DNA from: Candidatus Anderseniibacteriota bacterium
GTDB lineage: Bacteria > Patescibacteriota > Andersenbacteria > UBA10190
Reading direction: 5' to 3'
Length of the DNA stretch: 12,237 bases
Assembly (NCBI GenBank): GCA_003229735.1
Contig: QIFI01000086.1
Location: 1-12,237, forward strand
The position numbers were made by a program, and so were the translations under genes. Of the stretch, positions 5,360-12,237 are shown piece by piece. How positions within the stretch are numbered: the stretch's first letter is position 1; every line of letters begins with the position of its first letter. The notes under the pieces are model-generated. The model saw only the letters and a program-made list of their open reading frames with translations. It made no database searches and was not told the origin of the DNA.

Positions 5360-5767
5360 ATGACCGTCCGTGTCTTCATTTCCGGATCATTTATTGTGGC
5401 CCTGCTATCCTGGTCGATCTGGATTTTAATTCTCAATTTACTCGACCCCACCCAGGCCGGCTGGCTGGGTTTCTCGCTCTTTTTCCTGGCCCTTTTCCTG
5501 GCCATCTCCAGTTCTACCGGTCTCTTGGGCTATACTTTCCGCCGTCTCATCGCCCCTGATCAATTGGCTACTTATGCCGTCCGCTCCGCCCTAAGACAAG
5601 GAGTATTGTTTGGCGTTTTCCTCGATTTACTGCTCTTGCTCCAGCGCCTGCGCCTCTATCGCTGGTATCTGGCCGTCGGCGCCATTGTACTATTTCTGCT
5701 AATTGAGTTAACTTTTCTAGGTTATGACCGAGCCTCTCACCGAAAAACTGCAACACCTGCGGACTGA
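5360..5767 (+). CDS. Small integral membrane protein, function unknown
   Basis: A 135-residue very hydrophobic protein with four probable transmembrane segments at about residues 5-26, 34-58, 80-97 and 101-121. Short basic loops (FRRLIAP, RLRLYR) suggest the orientation. No catalytic motif is visible and I do not recognise a family. The ATG is the first in the frame after the heptamer repeats, but there is no clear ribosome site, so the start is uncertain. Its last 44 bases overlap the start of pheS, so the two are probably cotranscribed and translationally coupled; I infer no functional link with phenylalanyl-tRNA synthetase from position alone. Confidence 0.75.
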   Translation: MTVRVFISGSFIVALLSWSIWILILNLLDPTQAGWLGFSLFFLALFLAISSSTGLLGYTFRRLIAPDQLATYAVRSALRQGVLFGVFLDLLLLLQRLRLYRWYLAVGAIVLFLLIELTFLGYDRASHRKTATPAD

Positions 5768-6755
5768 AGCCAAGCACGCTTTAGATAAAGCGGCTGATCA
5801 GGATAGCCTGGAACCATGGCGGGTAAAATATCTGGGCCGCAAAGGGCAGTTAGCCCGGTTAATAAAAGATATATCTCAATTAGACGCGCCAGCCCGCAAA
5901 TCAGCCGGCCAGCTGGCTAATACCATCAAACAGGAATTGACCCAGGCCTTCACTGCCCGGGCCGCCGTATTTCGGGATCATCATTCAGCTCCCGCCACCG
6001 CTTTATCCGGCGCCTCTCTCCCGCCCGCCTCATCCGTCGGCCATCTGCATCCCATCACTCTGTCTATCCGCCGCATCCAGCATATCTTTGCCCGTATGGG
6101 CTTTATCGTGGCCGAAGGTCCGCTAGTCGAAGACCCGGCTTATAATTTCGACCTGCTGAATATTCCCTTGCATCATCCGGCTCGAGCCGAAACTGATACT
6201 TTTCATACCGCCTCCGGATCCGTCCTGCGTACTCATACTTCTCCCGTCCAATTGCGGGCCGTCCTGGCCATGAATCTCACTCCTCCTTTCAGCGTCATTT
6301 CCCCGGGCCGGGTGTTCCGATCCGAAAGCACCGACGCTTCTCATGAGCACACCTTTCATCAGCTCGAAGCCTTCATGGTCGGGGAGCGCGTCACCGTGGC
6401 TGACTTCAAAGGAGTGGTCAAAAAATACTTCTCTGATTTTTTTGAACAAAATGTCACCACCAGATTGCGTCCCTCATATTTTCCTTTTGTTGAACCCGGA
6501 TTTGAAGTAGACATGAGCTGTATCATTTGTCAGCAGGCCGGCTGTAGTGTTTGCGGCCGTACCGGCTGGCTGGAAATGATGGGGGCCGGCATGGTCCACC
6601 CCAATGTCCTGAAAAATATGAATATCGATCACACCAGATGGCAGGGCTTCGCCTTTGGCGGGGGCATCGACCGCCTGGCCATGCTCCGGCACCACATCGA
6701 TGATGTCCGTCTGTTTATGTCCGGCCGTCTGGATTTTCTAAATCAATTCTCATGA
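5724..6755 (+). CDS. pheS: Phenylalanyl-tRNA synthetase alpha subunit
   Basis: The catalytic subunit of the (alpha-beta)2 enzyme that charges tRNA-Phe with phenylalanine in the cytosol. The 343-residue length is normal. The N-terminal 85 residues form the coiled-coil arm expected to contact tRNA. The class II core begins near 108 (GHLHPITLSIRRIQ). Motif 2 is FRSESTDASHEHTFHQLEAF (198-217) and motif 3 is GFAFGGGIDRLAML (308-321). The signature GWLEMMGAGMVHPNVL (281-296) is intact. Four cysteines, C266, C269, C274 and C277 (CxxC-x4-CxxC), precede it and could bind zinc; such an insert occurs in a subset of bacterial PheS. The start overlaps the membrane protein gene by 44 bases, and the stop overlaps the start of pheT by four bases (ATGA), indicating coupled translation of the two subunits. 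Confidence 0.97.
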   Translation: MTEPLTEKLQHLRTEAKHALDKAADQDSLEPWRVKYLGRKGQLARLIKDISQLDAPARKSAGQLANTIKQELTQAFTARAAVFRDHHSAPATALSGASLPPASSVGHLHPITLSIRRIQHIFARMGFIVAEGPLVEDPAYNFDLLNIPLHHPARAETDTFHTASGSVLRTHTSPVQLRAVLAMNLTPPFSVISPGRVFRSESTDASHEHTFHQLEAFMVGERVTVADFKGVVKKYFSDFFEQNVTTRLRPSYFPFVEPGFEVDMSCIICQQAGCSVCGRTGWLEMMGAGMVHPNVLKNMNIDHTRWQGFAFGGGIDRLAMLRHHIDDVRLFMSGRLDFLNQFS

Positions 6756-9088
6756 AAATATCATATAATTGGCTCCAGGAATTACTGCCGGATTTAAACT
6801 CCGCTCCTAAAGACATCGCGGAATTGCTGACCCTGCACAGCTTTGAAACTGAAGTGGCCGGCCGCCTGGCCGTCAATCCGAAAGTTCAAGTTCGCAAAAT
6901 TATTAAACTGGAACCTCACCCCAACGCCGATCGCCTGCAACTAGCTACTATCACCAACGGCCTTGAAAAAATCACCGTCGTTTGCGGCGCCCCTAATATA
7001 AAAATTGGCCAGCTGGTCCCATATTCACCGCCCGGAACTGCATTATTCGACGAAACAGGTCAGGACTTTACCATCAAAGAAACCACCATTCGCGGGGTGA
7101 CCAGTCCCGGTATGCTTAATTCCCTGCGCGAATTGGGATTGCACCCGGAGCACGCCGGCATTTGGATCCTGCCGGATGATCTTCCCTTGGGGACAAGTCT
7201 GGCCGATCACTTTCCGGCCGATACTATTCTGAAAGCTGAAATTACCCCCAATCGCGCCCATGATTGCTTGAGCCACTTGGGTATTGCCCGCGAAATTGCC
7301 GCCCTGCTGGCCCTGGAAGTAAAGCCGCCCCCTCTGGCCGAACTGCCCCAGCCCTCGTCAAGCATCAATGGCATCTCCCTCGGCGACATCAATATTCCCC
7401 GGTATATGGCCGTGGGTTTTACAAATCTGGTCGCTAAACCCTCTCCTCTCTGCCTACAAGCTTATCTCTTAGCCTCCGGCGCCAAACCCCACAACCAGCT
7501 AGTTGATATTACCAACTATGTAATGTATGAAATCGGTGATCCCACTCATTTATTCGATGACCAGACTTTGCCCGGCCAGATTCTGGGCGTCCGGCCGGCC
7601 ACAGACGGTGAGAAAATAACCGCCCTGGATAATGAAGTATATCAGCTAACTCGAGATGACCTGGTTATTACCATTGATGATAAAGCCGTCGCCATTGCCG
7701 GCATTAAAGGCGGCGCCGCCACCGGCATCAATCCAAGCACCACCTCCGGCCTGCTTGAATCCGCTAATTTTCCGCCGCACGCCATTCAGCAAACAGCCGG
7801 CCGGTTAAATTTATCCACCGAGGCTTCCTATCGCTTTGCCCGCGGCCTCGACCCCAACTTGATCGATATCTCCACCCGCCGAGTCGCCTATCTCCTCTTA
7901 ACCTCCGGCGCCAAAATTACCGGTGTTATGGATTACTACCCTAAGCCCAGCCGTCGACCCGTTATAAAATTTGATCCGAATCAGGTGTCTCAATTCGCCG
8001 GCCTGAACATAGCCCCGGATCAAGTCAAAGATATTCTGATCCGCCTGCGCTGTCAGGTTGATGATACCGCCCATTTATGGGCCGTCACCGGGCCTGATGA
8101 TCGCTTGGATTTAAACATCCCGCCGGACTTAATCGAGGAAGTGCTTCGCGTTATCGGTCTGGATAAGATCCCATCTCGGACCCCGAACATAACCGCCGCC
8201 TCTCGTCCCTTATCAGACCGCGTCCAATGGCGGGAGTTGACGCGCGATCTTCTGGCCGCCGCCGGCTTCACTGAAACTTACAACTATTCTTTTTCTCATC
8301 AGCCAAGCCTGGACCTGGTGGGCCAAACCCTGGACAAATCCATAGCTATTGAAATTACTAATCCTATTTCTCCCGAGCAAAAGTATCTCCGCCAAAGTCT
8401 TTTACCTGGAATATATGGCCACCTGCTGGCCAATAAATCCAAATTAGGTAAAAGAGCCCGCTCCGTCGAACAGGCCATATTTGAAATCGGCCGGATATTT
8501 ACTCGCGGTGATGAAGGAATTGTCGAGGGCATCGTCGAAATCGAACATGTGGCCGGCATTTCCTGGGGAGAAGAGGGTCAGGCCCATATTAAAGGCACCG
8601 TCGATGATATCCTGGACCAATTCAGTATTTCTCGAACTGATTTAAGCCGGTTCGGACAAGTTGGTCTGCTGGATACTGATACCCGCCTGGCCCAAAAGCT
8701 GAATACTCCAGTCGCCTTTTTCGAATTGGATTTCGACCGGCTCATCAACAGCGCCGAGCGGGATCCCGACTACCAGCTCACCACTGGCGGACCCGGCCTT
8801 AAATATCAAGCCTCCAGTAAATACCCTCCCGTTTATCGTGATCTATCGATCATCGTTTCTCCTCAAGTCACCATTGAGCAAATTCAAGGCCTAATTGAAG
8901 ATACCGGCAAAGATCTGATCGCAGATGTCGACCTGTTCGATGAATATCAGCACCAGGGCCAAACCAGCTACGCATTTCACCTTAAATATCAATCACCCCA
9001 TCGCACCCTCACCGATCAGGACATAGAAAAAATCCACCACAAAATCATTTCCGTATTAACCAAAGAACTAAACGCTCAAATACGATAG
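6752..9088 (+). CDS. pheT: Phenylalanyl-tRNA synthetase beta subunit
   Basis: The 778-residue beta subunit, which provides tRNA binding and editing of mischarged Tyr-tRNA-Phe. Domains in order: N-terminal B1 part with an EMAP/OB-type tRNA-binding domain at about 44-150 (PHPNADRLQLATI, VVCGAPNIKIGQLVPY); B3/4 editing domain at about 205-370 (LVDITNYVMYEIGDPTHLFD, then AIAGIKGG); B5 domain at about 399-470 (DLIEEVLRVIGLDKIPS); the catalytic-like domain at about 490-680; and the anticodon-binding FDX-ACB domain at 690-778 (KYPPVYRDLSIIVS to the end). Length is close to the usual 780-800. There is no ribosome site; the ATG lies within the pheS stop (ATGA), so translation depends on pheS. No obvious intrinsic terminator follows. 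Confidence 0.97.
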   Translation: MKISYNWLQELLPDLNSAPKDIAELLTLHSFETEVAGRLAVNPKVQVRKIIKLEPHPNADRLQLATITNGLEKITVVCGAPNIKIGQLVPYSPPGTALFDETGQDFTIKETTIRGVTSPGMLNSLRELGLHPEHAGIWILPDDLPLGTSLADHFPADTILKAEITPNRAHDCLSHLGIAREIAALLALEVKPPPLAELPQPSSSINGISLGDINIPRYMAVGFTNLVAKPSPLCLQAYLLASGAKPHNQLVDITNYVMYEIGDPTHLFDDQTLPGQILGVRPATDGEKITALDNEVYQLTRDDLVITIDDKAVAIAGIKGGAATGINPSTTSGLLESANFPPHAIQQTAGRLNLSTEASYRFARGLDPNLIDISTRRVAYLLLTSGAKITGVMDYYPKPSRRPVIKFDPNQVSQFAGLNIAPDQVKDILIRLRCQVDDTAHLWAVTGPDDRLDLNIPPDLIEEVLRVIGLDKIPSRTPNITAASRPLSDRVQWRELTRDLLAAAGFTETYNYSFSHQPSLDLVGQTLDKSIAIEITNPISPEQKYLRQSLLPGIYGHLLANKSKLGKRARSVEQAIFEIGRIFTRGDEGIVEGIVEIEHVAGISWGEEGQAHIKGTVDDILDQFSISRTDLSRFGQVGLLDTDTRLAQKLNTPVAFFELDFDRLINSAERDPDYQLTTGGPGLKYQASSKYPPVYRDLSIIVSPQVTIEQIQGLIEDTGKDLIADVDLFDEYQHQGQTSYAFHLKYQSPHRTLTDQDIEKIHHKIISVLTKELNAQIR

Positions 9089-9116
9089 CCGCGCGTTAAT
9101 CACCCTTAAGTTGCGA

Positions 9117-9167
9117 GGCGCACTCCCTTCTCCCTTTCAGGGAGAAGGGCTGGGGATGAGGGACGCC
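9117..9167. repeat. GC-rich palindromic intergenic repeat, copy 2
   Basis: A perfect 11-bp stem, CCCTTCTCCCT (9125-9135) and AGGGAGAAGGG (9139-9149), around TTC, with outer arms GGCG (9117-9120) and CGCC (9164-9167). The right arm, AAGGGCTGGGGATGAGGG, resembles that of the repeat at 177-233. It lies 28 bases past pheT and could also act in ending or protecting the pheST transcript. The rest of 9089-9449 holds a doubtful 27-codon frame (9191-9274), short AT-rich DNA with three ATTCG-containing units (9320-9350), and a weak hairpin before gyrB. Confidence 0.55.
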
Positions 9168-9190
9168 ACGTTGAGGTGATCAAAGAAACC

Positions 9191-9274
9191 ATGGAATTAC
9201 TCGATCGCCATGATGCCCGCCTGGAAAACATTGACCAACGCTTATCCGTAGTGGAACAGCGAGTTCAACAATAG
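9191..9274 (+). CDS. Doubtful 27-codon ORF, coiled-coil-like peptide
   Basis: Encodes MELLDRHDARLENIDQRL plus nine more residues, a heptad-like amphipathic pattern typical of a short coiled coil. GAGGTG lies 12 bases before the ATG, a rather long spacing. The frame stays open upstream into the palindromic repeat, so it may be the remnant of a longer gene whose 5' part was displaced by the repeat. I cannot decide between a real micro-gene, a gene remnant and chance. Confidence 0.25.
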   Translation: MELLDRHDARLENIDQRLSVVEQRVQQ

Positions 9275-9398
9275 GGCAGGGCAGTATAGAAAAATTAAAA
9301 AGTGAAAATTCCCAACCGTATTCGTGTCATTCGCATGAGATTCGCGGATTAAAATCGCTTCCAATTTTGCCCTGCATCCTGTAAAATTAAGCTATAGG

Positions 9399-9423
9399 AG
9401 AGATATTTACCCATCTCTTTTTT
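9399..9423 (+). promoter_or_regulatory. Weak terminator- or attenuator-like hairpin upstream of gyrB
   Basis: AGAGAT (9399-9404) pairs with ATCTCT (9413-9418), followed directly by a short T-run, 26 bases before the gyrB start. The six-pair stem is AT-rich and weak. It may be a poor terminator for upstream transcripts or an attenuator in the gyrB leader; a promoter for gyrB could not be identified with confidence. Confidence 0.3.
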
Positions 9424-9449
9424 AAGTAAGACCGCTTTAGAAAACATAT

Positions 9450-12237
9450 ATGGCCACAAAAAAAGCACCAAGTAAACCCGCTTCTAAACCCAAAACCAAG
9501 CCCAAATCCAAATACGGAGCCGAACAAATAACCGTCCTGGAAGGTCTGGATCCGGTCCGCAAACGCCCCGGCATGTATATCGGCGGCACCGGTAAAGACG
9601 GCCTGCATCACCTGGTTTGGGAAGTCACCGATAATTCGATTGACGAAGCCATGGCCGGATACGCTGACACTATAACTGTCAGGCTTCTTGATGACGATGT
9701 AGTTTCAGTCGCCGACAACGGTCGCGGCATCCCGATTGATAAGCATAAGAAAACCAAAAAATCGGCCCTGGAAACAGTCATGACTACTCTCCACGCCGGC
9801 GGAAAATTCGGCGGTGAAGGCTATAAAGTATCCGGCGGTCTTCATGGTGTTGGCGTATCAGTAGTAAACGCCTTATCCGAATGGGTGGAGGCCGAAATCC
9901 ATCGCGATGGGGGAGTATACCAGCAGAAATATACCCGCGGCAAACCTGCCCAGCCGGTTCGCAAACAAGGCCCCTCAAAAACCACCGGCACCACCATCAC
10001 CTTTAAGCCGGATCATAAAATTTTCAAAGATACCAAATTCGACTGGCATGTTATTCTACAGCATTTAAGACAGCAGGCCTACCTCACCCCCGGCGTGCGC
10101 GTGATTATCAGCGACGAGCGGGAAACGGGAAAAATCACCAGCTACACTTTCTGGTTTGAGGGCGGCATCAAATCGTATGTCGAACAGCTCAATTACAACA
10201 AAGACCACAAAAATCAGCACATTTTTTATGCTAAACAGGATTTTGACGCCCACGCCTCCGTAGAAATAGCCCTGCAATACACCGACTCATATCAGGAAAC
10301 CATCCTGTCTTTCGCTAACAATATCCACACTATCGAAGGCGGCACACACATGACCGGTTTTCGCACCGCCTTAACCCGTACCCTCAATGATTACGCCCGC
10401 AAGAACAATATGCTCAAAGAAAAAGACGCTAATCTCACCGCCGATGACGTCAAAGAAGGCTTAACTGCTATCGTCAGCGTTAAGCTGGCCGATCCCCAAT
10501 TCGAAGGCCAAACTAAAGCCAAATTAGGCACGCCCGAAACGCGCGGTCTGGTTACTCAAGTTATGAATAGTGCTTTTGCCGAATATCTGGAGGAGAATCC
10601 CCGCGAGGGCCGGGCCATCATTGAAAAAGTTTCCCTGGCCGCCAAAGCCCGCCTGGCCGCCCGGGCCGCCCGCGACACCGTGCTTCGCAAAGGCGCTCTG
10701 GATGGCTTCGCTCTCCCCGGCAAACTGGCCGACTGCTCGGAACGCGACGCCGCCAAATCAGAAATTTTTATCGTGGAAGGGGATTCTGCCGGCGGTGCCG
10801 GCGGATGCTTCTCGGGAAACACAAAAATTCAACTGGCTTCAGGAAAAACCAGAACTATTAAACAACTAGCTCAAGACTGGGAAAAAGGCATCTCACATTT
10901 TGGATATGCCGCCAACAAAACTGGAGACGTGCGTATAGTGCCTCTTGAGCATCCACGACGTACCAGGCGCACTGCTTCTCTGGTTGAAGTAGAGCTCGAT
11001 AATGGCCAGAAAATAAAATGTACACCCGATCATTTGTTTAGACTTCGTAACGGTTCCTATGCCAAAGCAAATACTCTTCAACCAGGCCAAAGTCTAATGC
11101 CTCTAAAAATCCGTTTCACCAAGTCAGGAGAAAATCCGGGTCCGGGTTATGAAATGGTTTGGATGAATAATCAGGAAAAATGGAATCATACTCATCATCT
11201 GGCAGATCTATATAACCTGGTTACCAAAACTTATAGTCAAAGCGCGGGCCCCATGCGCCATCACGCCAATTTCGACAAAGCTAATAATGATCCCCGCAAC
11301 ATTAAGCGTATGACCAAAGAACATCATCTTAATCTGCATTCAAAACTGGCTGCCTCACAACTCAAGAAATTATGGCAAGATCCCGAATATCGTCGCCGCA
11401 AAATCAAGCAAGCCAGCCTGTCAGCTAAAAAACAGTGGCAGGATCCTGCCTATCGCGCTTATATGAGTCAACAAGCCAGGAAGCAGAGAAAAAACCCAGC
11501 TATGAATAAGGCAGTTCTCGATGGTTTTCAGATATGGTTCAAAAACCTCACTCCAGATCAATACGCCGAATACTGTCAACGATCCCAAACCCTCTTTGCC
11601 AATTACTGGGCTAATCAGGAGCATCGGCAAACTCAATCAAAACGCACTACCAGTCATTTTACTAATCATCCTGAAGCTCGGGATCATCATAGAATTAAGG
11701 CTAATGAACAGTGGTCTAATCCTGAATTGCGCTCCTGGCGTTCACAAAAAACCATCGAGCAGTGGCAGGATGACAAATATAGGGAACATCATAGTCAGTC
11801 GGTCAAAGACTGGTGGAAAAATCATCCCGAACATGCGGAAAAATTGAAATGTGCCCAGAAACGCACCTGGAATAATCCTGCTAAGCAGGCCAAAATCCGC
11901 CAGGAATTGGCTAGATGGCGTCAGCAAACAACTACTCAAGAGAAAGTACAAAGAATCAAAAATGGTCATAAACTCAAAGCGTTAACCTTACTTAATCAGG
12001 TTCTTGGTTCCCCTGATATAGAAGCTGAACATCGCAAATTGAGATTAAAGACAGCTCCCACCTCTGTCAGTTATGCTAGATTACTCAATGACTACTTCCA
12101 GGGAGACGAAGAAAAAATGATCGAGGCCGCCCGCAACGTAAACTGTAAAGTTGTTACCGTTAAATCTTTGTCCCAAAAAACAGATGTATATGATATAACT
12201 GTAAATCACTACCATAACTTTGCCTTAGCCTCCGGCA
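9450..12237 (+). CDS. gyrB: DNA gyrase subunit B, interrupted by an intein (partial, runs off the window)
   Basis: The ATPase subunit of gyrase, which introduces negative supercoils with GyrA. One open frame of 929 codons reaches the right edge with no stop. An in-frame TAG at 9438-9440 fixes the ATG at 9450 as the only upstream start; no clear ribosome site is present. After a Lys/Ser/Pro-rich tail (1-20) come the GHKL ATPase motifs: EVTDNSIDEA (58-67), ADNGRG (88-93) and GGLHGVGVSVVNAL (129-142). The transducer QTK loop is at 354-356. The TOPRIM domain begins FIVEGDSAGG with catalytic E443. Directly after a duplicated AGG (450-452) the host sequence stops and the intein begins at C453. The rest of TOPRIM and the C-terminal domain lie outside the window. 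ParE is an alternative, but the QTKAKLG loop and overall sequence favour GyrB. Confidence 0.95.
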   Translation, partial: MATKKAPSKPASKPKTKPKSKYGAEQITVLEGLDPVRKRPGMYIGGTGKDGLHHLVWEVTDNSIDEAMAGYADTITVRLLDDDVVSVADNGRGIPIDKHKKTKKSALETVMTTLHAGGKFGGEGYKVSGGLHGVGVSVVNALSEWVEAEIHRDGGVYQQKYTRGKPAQPVRKQGPSKTTGTTITFKPDHKIFKDTKFDWHVILQHLRQQAYLTPGVRVIISDERETGKITSYTFWFEGGIKSYVEQLNYNKDHKNQHIFYAKQDFDAHASVEIALQYTDSYQETILSFANNIHTIEGGTHMTGFRTALTRTLNDYARKNNMLKEKDANLTADDVKEGLTAIVSVKLADPQFEGQTKAKLGTPETRGLVTQVMNSAFAEYLEENPREGRAIIEKVSLAAKARLAARAARDTVLRKGALDGFALPGKLADCSERDAAKSEIFIVEGDSAGGAGGCFSGNTKIQLASGKTRTIKQLAQDWEKGISHFGYAANKTGDVRIVPLEHPRRTRRTASLVEVELDNGQKIKCTPDHLFRLRNGSYAKANTLQPGQSLMPLKIRFTKSGENPGPGYEMVWMNNQEKWNHTHHLADLYNLVTKTYSQSAGPMRHHANFDKANNDPRNIKRMTKEHHLNLHSKLAASQLKKLWQDPEYRRRKIKQASLSAKKQWQDPAYRAYMSQQARKQRKNPAMNKAVLDGFQIWFKNLTPDQYAEYCQRSQTLFANYWANQEHRQTQSKRTTSHFTNHPEARDHHRIKANEQWSNPELRSWRSQKTIEQWQDDKYREHHSQSVKDWWKNHPEHAEKLKCAQKRTWNNPAKQAKIRQELARWRQQTTTQEKVQRIKNGHKLKALTLLNQVLGSPDIEAEHRKLRLKTAPTSVSYARLLNDYFQGDEEKMIEAARNVNCKVVTVKSLSQKTDVYDITVNHYHNFALASG
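10806..12237 (+). mobile_element. GyrB intein with HNH homing endonuclease and tandem W-x-(D/N)-P repeats (C-terminal end outside window)
   Basis: At least 477 residues are visible. Splicing block A starts CFSGNTKIQLASG (Cys1 nucleophile). Block B has TPDH (T73, H76) within a typical DNGQKIKCTPDHLFRLRNGS context. A homing endonuclease of the HNH type is seen at intein residues 150-178 (H152/H153, NND 160-162, N165, H174, H178). From about 190 to 374 (11373-11928) run about ten degenerate repeats of 16-22 residues with a W-x-(D/N)-P-x-x-R core, resembling DNA-binding repeats of phage and intron homing nucleases. Block F is DVYDITVNHYHNFALASG at the window edge; the terminal HN and the following Ser are expected just beyond it. 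Start, block B and block F resemble the cyanobacterial GyrB intein, which as I recall sits at the same EGDSAGG site. Codons are less GC-rich than in the flanking gyrB. Confidence 0.93.

Noticed and set aside
9387..10277. Minus-strand open frames opposite the gyrB start
   Set aside because: They overlap the conserved ATPase domain of gyrB and have no independent support.
11421..11969. Overlapping open frames on both strands in the right part of the window
   Set aside because: They are antisense or off-frame to the intein repeats; the gyrB-intein frame is open across the whole region and carries the motifs.

Overview
The window looks like a bacterial chromosome fragment, most plausibly from the candidate phyla radiation (Patescibacteria). 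That assignment is an inference. It rests on compact core genes, three tRNA genes with no encoded CCA end, a group I intron inside a tRNA, an intein in GyrB, very short gaps and overlapping reading frames. No taxonomic marker was searched. The standard bacterial code fits all genes.

Left part (1-2130): the tail of an unidentified gene, a GC-rich palindromic repeat, and gpmI (cofactor-independent phosphoglycerate mutase) on the minus strand, followed by a block of strong GC palindromes. Middle part (2129-4600): an initiator tRNA-fMet gene on the minus strand interrupted by a 240-nt group I intron. Next come a stretch of consecutive hairpins ending at a bidirectional terminator (candidate non-coding RNA), then an orphan 419-residue protein on the minus strand driven by a consensus promoter that carries a palindromic, tetO-like site in its spacer. 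Then follow tRNA-Met, a 111-bp MITE-like inverted-repeat element and tRNA-Asp.

Right part (4627-12237), all on the plus strand: a 2H-phosphoesterase-like protein whose second catalytic His is replaced by Arg, a small integral membrane protein, pheS and pheT (the two subunits of phenylalanyl-tRNA synthetase, translationally coupled), a non-coding gap with a second palindromic repeat, and gyrB. The gyrB frame runs off the window. It is interrupted right after the TOPRIM EGDSAGG motif by an HNH-type intein that contains about ten degenerate tandem repeats.

The theme is translation (initiator, Met and Asp tRNAs, PheRS) plus glycolysis and DNA topology. Two self-removing elements, an RNA intron and a protein intron, sit in two of the most essential genes. 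The most interesting signals are the interrupted initiator tRNA with its unusual elbow bases, the intein with a 9-bp duplication at its junction, the hairpin-rich candidate RNA at about 2545-2710, and the regulated-looking orphan gene.
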